A stretch of 64,000 nt of DNA from Arthrobacter globiformis (GCF_030817195.1 NZ_JAUSYZ010000001.1:620001-684000); one strand, 5' to 3'. Shown: positions 18,920 through 27,376, numbered from the stretch's first letter. Translations and numbers: made by a program. The notes: a model not told the origin generated them from the sequence alone.

Positions 18920-18957
18920 ACGCCGCGGCAGGACGGTGCCGCCGGCCAGCAAGAATG

Positions 18958-19821
18958 CTAACGGGCTGTCCGCGGGGGCGTGGCAAGGGCCAGCCGGATT
19001 TGCTCCAGCATGTCATCCGGCCTGTGCAGCACGTCCTCATAGAGGTAGCGCAGCACCCTATAGCCAGTGGCGGCTCCAACGTTGTTCCGCCGGATGTCCT
19101 TCTTGAACTGGGGCTTGTTGAGATGGAAGCCCACGCCATCGATCTCCACAATCAAGCATCCGTTGAGCAGGAAATCCACATAGCCGATTCCCGCCAGGTA
19201 GACCTGGGTGCGCACATCGAAACCGTGCCGCCGGAACAGTACCCGCGCCACTGTTTCCAGCAGGGAATCCGACCCGCGTTCCACGAGGTCGAGCACCGCA
19301 CGCGCCCGGCCGTTGCGGGCTCCGCGGAGCAGCCGGCGCAGGAAATCGAGGTCGATCTCGCCGCGGTTGTAGGCACATTCCACCATCACCAGGGACTCCA
19401 GTTCGGGCAGGCATTGGAGCGCGTGGATGAGGACATCCTTCAGCGGGAGCACGGGCGGCTGCAGGGTCGAGATATTTCCGCTGAACCTGTGGGAGCGGAC
19501 GCCGCGGGGCAGCCGGCGGTGGCAGGCTGCGAGATGCGGTTCGACGGGAGCCTTGAGCGTCCAGAGGGAGTAGTGGCTGGCCGCCGACACGCAGGTGACC
19601 GCGGCATTGGCTTCGTAGGCCCGCACGAAATCACAGTTCGCTTGAGGCAGCTGGTAGACCCCGTGCCGGGCATTGAGCAACAGCCCGGAGTTCACCGCCT
19701 GACCGATCTGGCTTCGGCTGAATCCCGCCCGGCGGAGGTGGGCCAGCCTGGCCGCGCCGCCGTGCCGCGAGAGGAACTCCGTGGGCTGCATGCCGTCCAG
19801 CGTGGCCCCGCCGGGTTGCAT
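18958..19821 (-). CDS. DUF559 (Vsr-like endonuclease fold) protein with AbiEi-type N-terminus
   Basis: 287 residues. The N-terminal part (GGAARLAHLRRAGFSRSQIG, then SGLLLNARHGVYQLP) resembles the winged-helix domain of AbiEi-type antitoxins. The C-terminal part carries the DUF559 core: a DNA-mismatch-endonuclease (Vsr)/PD-(D/E)XK-like strand pair with YVDFLLNGCLIVEIDG and a following Lys/His/Arg-rich helix (FHLNKPQFKKDIRRNN). Such proteins are common in actinobacteria and of unknown function; nuclease activity is inferred from fold. Start is either ATG 19821 or ATG 19791 (MQPTEFLSRHGG), the latter being the more usual N-terminus. It breaks the conserved hpt-ftsH junction and is flanked on both sides by copies of the same palindromic repeat, which suggests insertion. 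Confidence 0.8.
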   Translation of the reverse strand: MQPGGATLDGMQPTEFLSRHGGAARLAHLRRAGFSRSQIGQAVNSGLLLNARHGVYQLPQANCDFVRAYEANAAVTCVSAASHYSLWTLKAPVEPHLAACHRRLPRGVRSHRFSGNISTLQPPVLPLKDVLIHALQCLPELESLVMVECAYNRGEIDLDFLRRLLRGARNGRARAVLDLVERGSDSLLETVARVLFRRHGFDVRTQVYLAGIGYVDFLLNGCLIVEIDGVGFHLNKPQFKKDIRRNNVGAATGYRVLRYLYEDVLHRPDDMLEQIRLALATPPRTAR

Positions 19822-19878
19822 TCTGGCAGGGGGCCGCCTTCATTTGTGGATAAAGGCCTATGTGGACAACCGATGCCG

Positions 19879-19973
19879 GCATTTCTGCACCGTTTCGGAG
19901 GACCGGCACATGGCCGCGGGCCGCAAATTCGCGCGGGCTGTTCCTGGGCCGCCTGAGAGTGGTGCAGAAATGC
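19879..19973. repeat. Palindromic repeat element C (95 bp)
   Basis: Ends GCATTTCTGCACCGTTTCGG (19879-19898, first base shared with the preceding G) and GAGAGTGGTGCAGAAATGC (19955-19973). The internal segment ACCGGCAC..GGCCGCGG is shared with element A in the same orientation. It lies 58 nt upstream of the DUF559 start and before the ftsH promoter region. Confidence 0.75.
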
Positions 19974-20041
19974 CGCCGCGGGCCCAACGAGGACCAGTTC
20001 GCGCTCCCACCAGCCACTACGCCCTGAGGGAACTTTTGTAT

Positions 20042-20073
20042 TACACCGTGCGTGAATTAGTCCTGACGGTGTA
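20042..20073 (+). promoter_or_regulatory. Inverted repeat in the ftsH upstream region
   Basis: TACACCGT (20042-20049) and ACGGTGTA (20066-20073) are perfect 8-bp arms 16 nt apart, directly ahead of a TATAGC/TAGCTA box (20072-20079) that could be the ftsH -10. It is positioned like an operator; no regulator is identified. Confidence 0.35.
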
Positions 20074-20158
20074 TAGCTAGAAACGACGCAGCACCACACG
20101 CGCGCAGTCCTCGCGCCGTGCAGCACTACCAGGAGGGACGGGGCCAGCCCCCGAACAG

Positions 20159-22225
20159 ATGAAAGCTAAGAGTTTCTTCAAGGGCCCGGGCATTTGGATC
20201 ATTGTTGTGGTCGGCATGCTCCTGCTGGCCTTTGCAACGTTGGCTCCGGGCGGCTCGACGCGCATCGACACGCAGCCGGGCCTCGAGCTTCTCGCCCAGA
20301 GCGGCAAGGTGGAACAGGCCAAGATCTTCGACGGCGAAAACCGCGTCGACCTGGTGCTGAAAGACAACCTCGTCATCGACGGCCAGGACAAGGGCAAGAA
20401 CGTCCAGTTCTTCTTCGTCAATGACCGCGGCCCGGACGTCGTCAAGGCCGTGACTGCTGCCAACCCCTCCAAGGGCTACACGGACCAGCCGATCGAGAGT
20501 AACTGGCTCTCGGGGCTCTTCTCGCTGCTGGTGCCTGTGCTGCTGCTCGGCGTCCTGTTCTGGTTCCTGCTCTCCCGCATGCAGGGCGGCGGCTCCAAGG
20601 TGATGCAATTCGGCAAATCCAAGGCCAAGATGGTCAGCAAGGACATGCCCCAGGTGACCTTCGCAGACGTCGCCGGCGCAGACGAAGCCGTCGAGGAACT
20701 GCAGGAAATCAAGGAATTCCTTGCAGAGCCTGCCAAGTTCCAGGCCGTCGGGGCCAAAATCCCCAAGGGCGTGCTGCTCTATGGCCCTCCGGGCACCGGC
20801 AAAACCCTTCTGGCGCGCGCCGTCGCAGGCGAGGCCGGCGTCCCGTTCTTCTCCATCTCGGGCTCCGACTTCGTGGAAATGTTCGTCGGTGTGGGCGCCT
20901 CCCGTGTCCGTGACCTCTTCGAACAGGCCAAGTCCAACGCGCCGGCCATCATCTTCGTCGACGAAATCGACGCCGTCGGCCGCCACCGCGGTGCCGGCAT
21001 CGGCGGCGGCAACGACGAACGCGAGCAGACCCTTAACCAGCTCCTGGTTGAAATGGACGGCTTCGACGTCAAGACCAACGTGATCCTGATCGCGGCCACC
21101 AACCGGCCCGACGTGCTGGACCCGGCGCTGCTGCGCCCAGGCCGCTTCGACCGCCAGGTTTCCGTGGAAGCCCCGGACCTGATCGGTCGCGACCAGATCC
21201 TCCAGGTCCACGCCAAGGGTAAGCCGATCGCGCAGGGCGTGGACCTCAAGGCCGTCGCCAAGAAGACCCCCGGCTACACGGGTGCCGACCTGGCCAACGT
21301 GCTCAACGAGGCCGCGCTGCTGACAGCCCGCTCCAACGCCAACCTGATCGACGACCGCGCACTGGACGAAGCCATTGACCGCGTCATGGCCGGCCCGCAG
21401 AAGCGCAGCCGCGTCATGAAGGAGCACGAGCGCAAGATCACGGCCTACCACGAGGGCGGGCACGCCCTGGTTGCCGCGGCGCTGCGTAACTCCGCCCCGG
21501 TCACCAAGATCACCATCCTGCCCCGCGGCCGCGCCCTGGGCTACACCATGGTGGTCCCGGAGAACGACAAGTACTCCGTGACCCGCAACGAGCTGCTGGA
21601 CCAGATGGCCTACGCCATGGGCGGCCGCGTTGCCGAGGAGATCGTCTTCCACGATCCGTCCACAGGCGCCTCGAACGACATCGAAAAGGCCACCGCCACC
21701 GCCCGTCAGATGGTCACCCAGTACGGTATGAGCGAGCGCGTGGGTGCGGTCCGCCTGGGCCAGGGCGGCGGCGAGCCGTTCCTCGGCCGGGATGCCAGCC
21801 ACGAGCGGAACTACTCCGACCAGATCGCCTACATCGTGGATGAGGAGGTCCGCCGCCTGATTGACCAGGCCCACGACGAGGCCTACGCCATCCTCACCGA
21901 AAACCGGGACGTCCTGGACCGGCTGGCCCTGGAACTCCTTGAACGGGAAACGCTGAACCAGTCGGAAATCGCCGACATCTTCCGCGACATCCGCAAGCGC
22001 GACTTCCGCGAGGTATGGCTGTCCAAGGAAACCCGCCCGGTGCAGACTGCCGGTCCGGTGGAGTCCCGTCAGGAGCGCGCCGAACGCGAGGCCCAGGAAG
22101 AAGCCAAAGAAGCGCGCCTCGAGGAACCACTGGACGCTATTCCGCCGCACCCCCAGGGAGTTCCGGAGGATGCCTCCTTCCAGGGCGGAGTAACGGAATC
22201 GGGACCAGACGGCCACCGCGGCTAA
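20159..22225 (+). CDS. ftsH: ATP-dependent zinc metalloprotease FtsH
   Basis: Membrane-anchored AAA+ protease that degrades misfolded membrane proteins and selected regulators; forms hexamers. Two transmembrane helices (about 8-27 and 116-136) flank an extracytoplasmic domain. The AAA module has Walker A GPPGTGKTLLARAV (about 208), Walker B IIFVDEIDAVG, and the arginine-finger region LRPGRFDRQV. The zinc site HEGGH is at about 430 with a downstream Asp/Glu ligand region. The C-terminus is a charged tail rich in Arg/Glu/Gln. 688 residues. ATG 20159 is accepted although the AGGAGG (20131-20136) is about 22 nt upstream, further than usual. Its TAA overlaps the presumed folE -10 box. Confidence 0.96.
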   Translation: MKAKSFFKGPGIWIIVVVGMLLLAFATLAPGGSTRIDTQPGLELLAQSGKVEQAKIFDGENRVDLVLKDNLVIDGQDKGKNVQFFFVNDRGPDVVKAVTAANPSKGYTDQPIESNWLSGLFSLLVPVLLLGVLFWFLLSRMQGGGSKVMQFGKSKAKMVSKDMPQVTFADVAGADEAVEELQEIKEFLAEPAKFQAVGAKIPKGVLLYGPPGTGKTLLARAVAGEAGVPFFSISGSDFVEMFVGVGASRVRDLFEQAKSNAPAIIFVDEIDAVGRHRGAGIGGGNDEREQTLNQLLVEMDGFDVKTNVILIAATNRPDVLDPALLRPGRFDRQVSVEAPDLIGRDQILQVHAKGKPIAQGVDLKAVAKKTPGYTGADLANVLNEAALLTARSNANLIDDRALDEAIDRVMAGPQKRSRVMKEHERKITAYHEGGHALVAAALRNSAPVTKITILPRGRALGYTMVVPENDKYSVTRNELLDQMAYAMGGRVAEEIVFHDPSTGASNDIEKATATARQMVTQYGMSERVGAVRLGQGGGEPFLGRDASHERNYSDQIAYIVDEEVRRLIDQAHDEAYAILTENRDVLDRLALELLERETLNQSEIADIFRDIRKRDFREVWLSKETRPVQTAGPVESRQERAEREAQEEAKEARLEEPLDAIPPHPQGVPEDASFQGGVTESGPDGHRG

Positions 22226-22228
22226 GCT
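22223..22228 (+). promoter_or_regulatory. Candidate -10 box of a leaderless folE transcript
   Basis: TAAGCT, made partly of the ftsH stop codon, ends 7 nt before the folE GTG, which has no Shine-Dalgarno site. Spacing matches leaderless promoters known in actinobacteria. Confidence 0.4.
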
Positions 22229-22235
22229 CTTTGGT

Positions 22236-22874
22236 GTGACTCACTTCGACGACGACGACATCACCCCCACCGCCGACCATTCGGCGGTGGGCGGATCGGG
22301 CCGCCACCACAAGGTGGACAAGCCCCGGATTGAAGCAGCTGTGCGGGAAATCCTGCTGGCCATAGGCGAGGACCCGGACCGCGGCGGGCTGCAGGACACA
22401 CCCAAGCGTGTGGCCAAAGCCTATGCCGAGGTGTTTGCCGGCCTGCACCAGGATCCGGGCAGCGTGCTCGGCACCACCTTCGACCTCGACCACGAGGAAC
22501 TCGTGCTGGTGAAGGACATCCCGTTCTACTCCACCTGCGAGCACCACCTGGTGCCGTTCCACGGCGTCGCGCATGTGGGGTACATCCCCTCGCACGACGG
22601 CAGGGTGACCGGCCTTAGCAAGCTGGCACGCCTGGTGGACATCTACGCCCGCCGCCCGCAGGTGCAGGAGCGCCTCACCACGCAGATCGTTGAAGCACTG
22701 GTCACTTTCCTCAAGCCGCGCGGAGCCATCGTGGTGGTGGAATGCGAACACATGTGCATGTCCATGCGCGGCATCCGCAAGCCCGGAGCCAAAACCGTCA
22801 CAAGCGCGGTTCGCGGGCAACTTCATGACCCGGCCACCCGCGCCGAAGCCATGAGCCTCATACTCGGAAGGTAA
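22236..22874 (+). CDS. folE: GTP cyclohydrolase I
   Basis: First enzyme of folate synthesis: GTP to 7,8-dihydroneopterin triphosphate. 212 residues; the first about 25 (Asp-rich, then SAVGGSGRHHKVD) are variable. The zinc site is formed by Cys and His in FYSTCEHHLVPFHG and Cys in VVVECEHMCMSMRGIRKPG. Active-site SKLARLVDIYARRPQVQERL is intact. GTG 22236 is the start; it has no ribosome site but lies 7 nt after TAAGCT, so the mRNA may be leaderless. First of the contiguous folE-folP-folB-folK set. Confidence 0.95.
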   Translation: MTHFDDDDITPTADHSAVGGSGRHHKVDKPRIEAAVREILLAIGEDPDRGGLQDTPKRVAKAYAEVFAGLHQDPGSVLGTTFDLDHEELVLVKDIPFYSTCEHHLVPFHGVAHVGYIPSHDGRVTGLSKLARLVDIYARRPQVQERLTTQIVEALVTFLKPRGAIVVVECEHMCMSMRGIRKPGAKTVTSAVRGQLHDPATRAEAMSLILGR

Positions 22875-22884
22875 AAAACAGACT

Positions 22885-23805
22885 ATGGATTCCCTAGCTG
22901 CAGCACCTGGAACCGGCCCCGCAACATCACCGCTGCCCATCCTGCGCAAACCGCGGCCGGCAGCCAAGTTCGACGACCTGCCCACCGACCGCACGCTCGT
23001 CATGGGCATCCTCAACGTCACCCCCGATTCCTTCAGCGACGGCGGCAAGCACGCGACGGCCGACACCGCCATTGCCGCCGGCCTGCGGATGTTCTACGCC
23101 GGGGCCGACATCATCGACGTCGGCGGCGAATCCACCCGCCCCGGCGCCGAGGAAGTCAGCCCGGAGGAAGAGCAGCGGCGGGTGTTGCCTGTCATCGAAG
23201 CCCTCGTGAAGGCCGGCGCGCTGGTCAGCATCGACACCACCCACGTCTCCACCGCCGAAGCCGCGCTAAATGCCGGCGCAGCGATCATCAACGACATCTC
23301 CGGCCTCACCATCGAACCCGGCATGGCCGAGCTAGTGGCGAAGACCAAGGTGCCGTATGTCCTGACCCACCGCCGCGGCGATGCCAAGACCATGACCTCC
23401 CTGACGGAGTACGACGACGTCGCGAACGACGTCGTCTCCGAACTGAACGGCGTCCGCGACAAGCTGTATGCGGCCGGCGTCCTGCCCGAGCAGATCATCG
23501 TGGACCCGGGCATTGGGTTCTCGAAGACGGACGTGCAGAACTGGGAACTGCTGCGGAACCTGGACCGGCTCGACGCCATGGGCCACAAAGTGCTGGTGGG
23601 CGCGTCCCGCAAACGCTTCCTTGGCACGCTCCTGACGGTCGCCGGCAAGGCAGCGCTCCCGGAAGAGCGCGACGCCGCCACGGCCGCCATCACCGCCATC
23701 AGCGCCGCCCGCGGCGCCTGGGCCGTGCGCGTGCACGACGTCGGACCCAGCCTTGACGCCGTCAAAGTGGCCGCCCACATGGCGGCCCCGGACCACGGCC
23801 GCTGA
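22885..23805 (+). CDS. folP: Dihydropteroate synthase
   Basis: Condenses 6-hydroxymethyl-dihydropterin pyrophosphate with p-aminobenzoate; the sulfonamide target. 306 residues in a TIM barrel. Signatures: VMGILNVTPDSFSDGG (pyrophosphate loop, about 47-62), DVGGESTRPGA (pABA/sulfonamide loop), NDISG, and the C-terminal GASRKRFLG. The first about 35 residues are an extension not needed for the fold. It begins 10 nt after folE; the site GAAGGTAAAAAAC precedes the ATG. Confidence 0.95.
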   Translation: MDSLAAAPGTGPATSPLPILRKPRPAAKFDDLPTDRTLVMGILNVTPDSFSDGGKHATADTAIAAGLRMFYAGADIIDVGGESTRPGAEEVSPEEEQRRVLPVIEALVKAGALVSIDTTHVSTAEAALNAGAAIINDISGLTIEPGMAELVAKTKVPYVLTHRRGDAKTMTSLTEYDDVANDVVSELNGVRDKLYAAGVLPEQIIVDPGIGFSKTDVQNWELLRNLDRLDAMGHKVLVGASRKRFLGTLLTVAGKAALPEERDAATAAITAISAARGAWAVRVHDVGPSLDAVKVAAHMAAPDHGR

Positions 23806-23829
23806 CCAGGAAGGCCTAGCAAAACAGCC

Positions 23830-24189
23830 ATGGACAGGATCTCGCTGACCGGTGTCACCGCCACCGGCTACCACGGGGTGTTCGATTTTGAGCGCCGCGA
23901 AGGCCAGCCGTTTGTTGTGGACGCCGTGCTGCACCTGGATTTCAGCCAGGCAGCGGAGTCGGACGACGTCCGCGACACCGCCCACTACGGCGAGGTGGCC
24001 GGACGGATCACCGACTGGATCACCGGCGAGCCCCTGAACCTGATTGAGGGATTGGCTGTGCGCATGGCCGAGGGCCTGCTCAAGGAATTCAGGATCCAGG
24101 CCGTGGAGATCACGGTGCACAAACCGAAGGCGCCCATCGAGGTTCCCTTCGGCGACGTCGCCGTCAGCGTCTACCGGGAGCGGACATGA
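23830..24189 (+). CDS. folB: Dihydroneopterin aldolase
   Basis: Cleaves 7,8-dihydroneopterin to 6-hydroxymethyl-dihydropterin and glycolaldehyde. 119 residues. It opens with the family pattern DRISLTGVTATGYHGVFDFERREGQPFVVD and holds the catalytic Lys in VEITVHKPKAPIEVPFGDV. AGGAAGG precedes the ATG by about 15 nt. Its TGA overlaps the folK ATG by 4 nt, so translation is coupled. Confidence 0.94.
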   Translation: MDRISLTGVTATGYHGVFDFERREGQPFVVDAVLHLDFSQAAESDDVRDTAHYGEVAGRITDWITGEPLNLIEGLAVRMAEGLLKEFRIQAVEITVHKPKAPIEVPFGDVAVSVYRERT

Positions 24190-24800
24190 CTCCGGCACCC
24201 GCACTGCATGAGAAGCCCGCGCATGAGAAGCCCGCGCACGATCAGCCGGCACCGGCCAGGACCGCCTACACCCGGGCGGTGCTGGCGCTGGGCAGCAACC
24301 TTGGGGCACGGAACGAGACGCTGTCCGAAGCGGTTGCCGACCTTGTGGACCGCCCCGAAGTGCGGCTCCTGGCCGTCTCACCGATAGTGCAGACCAAGGC
24401 CGTCGGTGGCCCCGCCGGGCAGCCGGACTTCCTCAACATGGTGATTTCGGTTGAAACGTCGCTGGAGCCGCTCGAGCTTCTCAAGCACTGCCAGTCGGTG
24501 GAGAACAAGCACCACCGCGTGCGTGAGGTCCACTGGGGTCCGCGGACGCTCGATGTCGACGTGATCGTTTACGGTGAGCTAAAAAGTGATGATCCCGTAC
24601 TCACCCTGCCCCACCCGTTTGCGGCAGTGCGGGCCTTCGTGCTCTTCCCCTGGGCCCAAATGGACCCCTCCGCCACCCTTAACGGGCAGCCGGTGGGGGA
24701 GCTTGCCGTCAGGGCTGCCGACTTCCCGGACCTGAAGCCGTTCGACGGTTTCGGGGACTTCGACGGCGTGCCCGATGGCGGGGCGGTGGAACAGCCGTGA
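24186..24800 (+). CDS. folK: 2-amino-4-hydroxy-6-hydroxymethyldihydropteridine pyrophosphokinase
   Basis: HPPK, transferring pyrophosphate from ATP to 6-hydroxymethyl-dihydropterin before FolP. 204 residues. The core begins at ALGSNLGARNETL (about residue 36), and the signature HHRVREVHWGPRTLDVDVIV carries the Asp-x-Asp Mg2+ site. The first about 25 residues are an extension made of HEKPA units (15-bp tandem repeat). The ATGA overlap with folB and GTGA overlap with the next gene show translational coupling across the cluster. Confidence 0.95.
   Translation: MTPAPALHEKPAHEKPAHDQPAPARTAYTRAVLALGSNLGARNETLSEAVADLVDRPEVRLLAVSPIVQTKAVGGPAGQPDFLNMVISVETSLEPLELLKHCQSVENKHHRVREVHWGPRTLDVDVIVYGELKSDDPVLTLPHPFAAVRAFVLFPWAQMDPSATLNGQPVGELAVRAADFPDLKPFDGFGDFDGVPDGGAVEQP
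24207..24251 (+). repeat. 15-bp tandem repeat in the folK N-terminal coding region
   Basis: Two identical units CATGAGAAGCCCGCG (24207-24221 and 24222-24236) followed by a degenerate third, CACGATCAGCCGGCA (24237-24251). They encode HEKPA-HEKPA-HDQPA ahead of the conserved HPPK fold. Confidence 0.7.
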
Positions 24801-25324
24801 AGCCCATGAGTCCGCTGCTGCTCGCAGTCGTGGGCATTGCCCTGGCCATCGCCGGCTGGTCCGCTGCCGTCCTGACCGTCCGTTACGGCATGGCCACGCC
24901 GGTCCTTCCGGCCACGGCCCTGGTCACCATGGGCGTGATTGTGGTGCTGACCCTGGTGCTGGGCATCCGCGTGCTTCGCTGGCGGAACGGCAAGAAGAAG
25001 AAAATGCTGAACCCCATCCTGGCGGCGTGGACGCTGGTCCTCGCCCAGGCCTGCGCCTACACCGGCGCGATGCTGCTGGGCTGGCACGCCGGGATCTTCC
25101 TGGACCAGCTGCGGTTCTGGAGCATCCGCAGCGGGCTGGACGTCACCTGGCTCGCCCTCGGGATGGCCGGCGGCGGGCTGGTCATGATCGTGGTGGGGCT
25201 CGTCGTCGAACGTTTCTGCAAGATCCCGCCGGAGGACGGCGAGACTGACGCCAGCGAAGGCCTGCCGGGCCACGGCCGGGGCAAGGCCAAGGGAGAAGGC
25301 GAGTATGCCTACCGCGGCGATTGA
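24797..25324 (+). CDS. DUF3180 membrane protein
   Basis: 175 residues with four predicted membrane helices (about 7-27, 34-54, 74-94, 113-135) and a polar C-terminal tail. Family DUF3180 sits after folK in many actinobacteria (Rv3605c in M. tuberculosis); function unknown. GTG 24797 overlaps the folK stop by 4 nt. Its 3' end overlaps the next gene by 20 nt, so the whole set is translated from one message. Confidence 0.85.
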   Translation: MKPMSPLLLAVVGIALAIAGWSAAVLTVRYGMATPVLPATALVTMGVIVVLTLVLGIRVLRWRNGKKKKMLNPILAAWTLVLAQACAYTGAMLLGWHAGIFLDQLRFWSIRSGLDVTWLALGMAGGGLVMIVVGLVVERFCKIPPEDGETDASEGLPGHGRGKAKGEGEYAYRGD

Positions 25325-25817
25325 TCCGCCCGGGATCACCTGGCTGCGTGTGTCCCCGAAGTACGTCACGGTCCGGCTTGTGGAGTGGGCCCTCGGCAAC
25401 CTGGTCATGGTGGCCGTGCTGAGCCTTCCGCTGGTGTTCGTCCGGCTCGGCTGGTGGCGGTGGCCGCCGCTGTGGCTGGCCATCGGCATTCCGGCTTTCA
25501 TGCTGCTGCTGGCCCTGTGGCGCCTGGTCCTGATCCCGCGGCAGGTGCGTGCCATCGGCTACGCCGAACGCGACGACGACCTCCTCATCCGCGGCGGCAT
25601 CTTCTTCCAGCGCGTCATGGTGGTGCCGTACGGCCGCATGCAGTACGTGGACATCAGCGCCGGCCCGGTGGAACGTGGGCTGGGGCTGTGCACCCTGAAG
25701 CTGCACACGGCGTCCGCCGGAACCAACGCCGGCATTCCCGGACTTCCCGCCGAGGAAGGCGCCCGGCTCAGGGAACAGCTCTCGGCGCGCGGCGAAGCCA
25801 GGCTGGCCGGGCTGTGA
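25305..25817 (+). CDS. PH-domain (DUF304/YdbS-like) membrane protein
   Basis: 170 residues. Two adjacent hydrophobic helices (about 27-68) are followed by a bacterial pleckstrin-homology (bPH2, DUF304) domain with DDDLLIRGGIFFQRVMVVPY and GRMQYVDISAGPVERGLGL. Such proteins, paired with a longer partner carrying several copies, resemble YdbS/YdbT of Bacillus. The role is unknown, with reported links to antimicrobial tolerance in Bacillus. Start ATG 25305 lies inside the end of the DUF3180 gene; the stop overlaps the next GTG by 4 nt. Confidence 0.85.
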   Translation: MPTAAIDPPGITWLRVSPKYVTVRLVEWALGNLVMVAVLSLPLVFVRLGWWRWPPLWLAIGIPAFMLLLALWRLVLIPRQVRAIGYAERDDDLLIRGGIFFQRVMVVPYGRMQYVDISAGPVERGLGLCTLKLHTASAGTNAGIPGLPAEEGARLREQLSARGEARLAGL

Positions 25818-27376
25818 GCGCCGGCGGCCTCGCTTCCAAGCCCGACGGCGAGTGGCTGCGAGTGCACCCGGCCACACCGTTCGTACGCGGCTGGGTTGCG
25901 CTGGCGGCCATCGGCTACTTCTTCGGGCGTGACAGCTTTGAACGGATGCTCCAGGGCCAGCCGCTGATCGATGACCGCATCGCCGGCCGCGCCCCGTGGC
26001 TCCTGGGCGGCGGGGCATTGATGCTGGTCCTGGCCGTGCTGGGCTTCATCCTGTCCTGGTACTTCACCCGGTACCAGGTGGCGGAGGGCTACGTCCGGGT
26101 CAACACGGGCTTCCTGTTCAAGCAGCAGCGGCAGGCACGGCTGGACCGCGTCCAGGCCATCGACATCGTCCAGCCGCTGCTCGCCAGGATCTTCGGCCTC
26201 GCGGAACTCAAGTTCGAAGTTGCCGACGCCGGCGAATCCGCCGTCCGGCTGGCATACCTGCGCATCGACGACGCCCGGCAGCTGCGCGCTACCATCCTCG
26301 CCCGCGCGTCGGGAGTCCGGCTGGATCCCGAGCACCCCGAAGCAGCCGCTCCCGAGGCGCCGGAGCAGCAGGTACTGCAGGTCCCGCCGTCGCGCCTGGT
26401 CGGTTCGCTCCTGCTCAGCGAGCAGAGCGTCTTTGTGGTCCTGGGCGCCGCGGCATCCGTGATGCTGTCCGCGCTCACCGAAAACAGGGCCTTTTTCCTG
26501 TACCTGATTCCCGCGGCACTCGGCCTCATTGCGGCGTACTGGAACTCGTTCAGCAAGGGCTACAACTTCACGGCGGCCATCTCCCGGGACGGCATCCGGC
26601 TCCGGTACGGGCTGCTCGACACGCAGGCGCAGACCCTGCCGCCGGGCCGGATCCAGGCGCTCAGGGTGGCCCAGCCGCCGCTGTGGCGCCTCTTCGGCTG
26701 GTACCGGATGCAGGTCAACGCCGCCGGGTACGGGGCCGGAGCGAACAACGGCGAGGGCGGCTCCCGCACCACGCTGCTGCCGGTGGGAAAGATGGACGAC
26801 GTCCTGAACATGCTGGCCCTTGTGCTGCCTGATCCGGGAACTGCCGATCCGCTGCGCGTATTCCACCAGGGTGTGAACGGGCTGGATTCCGACGCCGGAT
26901 TTGTCACCACGCCGCGCCGGGCTCGGCTGCTGGCGCCGCTGGGATGGAGGCGCAACGCCTTCGCGGCCACGGACACCGCGCTGCTCATGCGGTCGGGCCG
27001 CTGGTGGCGGCAGCTTGTGGTGGTGCCGCACCAGCGGACGCAGTCGATTGCGCTGCAGCAGGGACCCCTCGCCCGCCGGTTTGGCCTGGCCGATCTCGTG
27101 CTGCACACCACCGCGGGTCCGGTGGCGCCGCGGGTGATCCAGGCGGACATCCGGGAGGCGCAGGCGCTCTTCGACGCCCAGGCAGCACGCGCCCGCGCTG
27201 CCCGCCGGCGCCAGACGAGCGAACAGTGGCTGGCCCAGGTGGCCCCGGCCGGGCTGGTTGAGCCCGTCCTGCTGGTTGAGCCCGTCCCGACACCGACTCC
27301 GCTGGTTGAGCCCGTCGAAACCCCGGACTCCCATCCAACCCCAGCATCCCAACAGGAAGGCCAGCAACGTGGCTAA
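25814..27376 (+). CDS. Multi-PH-domain (YdbT-like) membrane protein with repeat-derived C-terminus
   Basis: 520 residues. At least two, probably three, bPH2/DUF304 modules each follow a membrane-helix pair: TGFLFKQQRQARLDRVQAID (about 98-117), RYGLLDTQAQTLPPGRIQAL (about 265-284) and RSGRWWRQLVVVPHQRTQS (about 393-411). It is the expected long partner of the preceding gene. GTG 25814 overlaps that gene's stop (GTGA). The last about 45 residues read GLVEPVL-LVEPVP-PLVEPVETP and are encoded by an interspersed DNA repeat, not by the family fold, so the native protein probably ended near residue 475. It overlaps the next start by 8 nt. Confidence 0.82.
   Translation: MSAGGLASKPDGEWLRVHPATPFVRGWVALAAIGYFFGRDSFERMLQGQPLIDDRIAGRAPWLLGGGALMLVLAVLGFILSWYFTRYQVAEGYVRVNTGFLFKQQRQARLDRVQAIDIVQPLLARIFGLAELKFEVADAGESAVRLAYLRIDDARQLRATILARASGVRLDPEHPEAAAPEAPEQQVLQVPPSRLVGSLLLSEQSVFVVLGAAASVMLSALTENRAFFLYLIPAALGLIAAYWNSFSKGYNFTAAISRDGIRLRYGLLDTQAQTLPPGRIQALRVAQPPLWRLFGWYRMQVNAAGYGAGANNGEGGSRTTLLPVGKMDDVLNMLALVLPDPGTADPLRVFHQGVNGLDSDAGFVTTPRRARLLAPLGWRRNAFAATDTALLMRSGRWWRQLVVVPHQRTQSIALQQGPLARRFGLADLVLHTTAGPVAPRVIQADIREAQALFDAQAARARAARRRQTSEQWLAQVAPAGLVEPVLLVEPVPTPTPLVEPVETPDSHPTPASQQEGQQRG
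27254..27324 (+). repeat. GGTTGAGCCCGTC(GAAACC) interspersed repeat, three copies
   Basis: CTGGTTGAGCCCGTC occurs at 27254-27268, 27272-27286 and 27302-27316; the last continues as GAAACCCC. The full form GGTTGAG-CCY-GTCGAAACC is a repeat I know to be abundant in Micrococcales intergenic DNA. Here it is read in frame as LVEPV(ETP) at the end of the PH-domain gene. Confidence 0.8.

Noticed and set aside
20126..22216. Nearly 700-codon minus-strand open frame opposite ftsH, and similar frames opposite clpC (35476-38283) and the MFS gene (29247-30926)
   Set aside because: Same third-position bias effect; the proteins are low in hydrophobic order and lack motifs.
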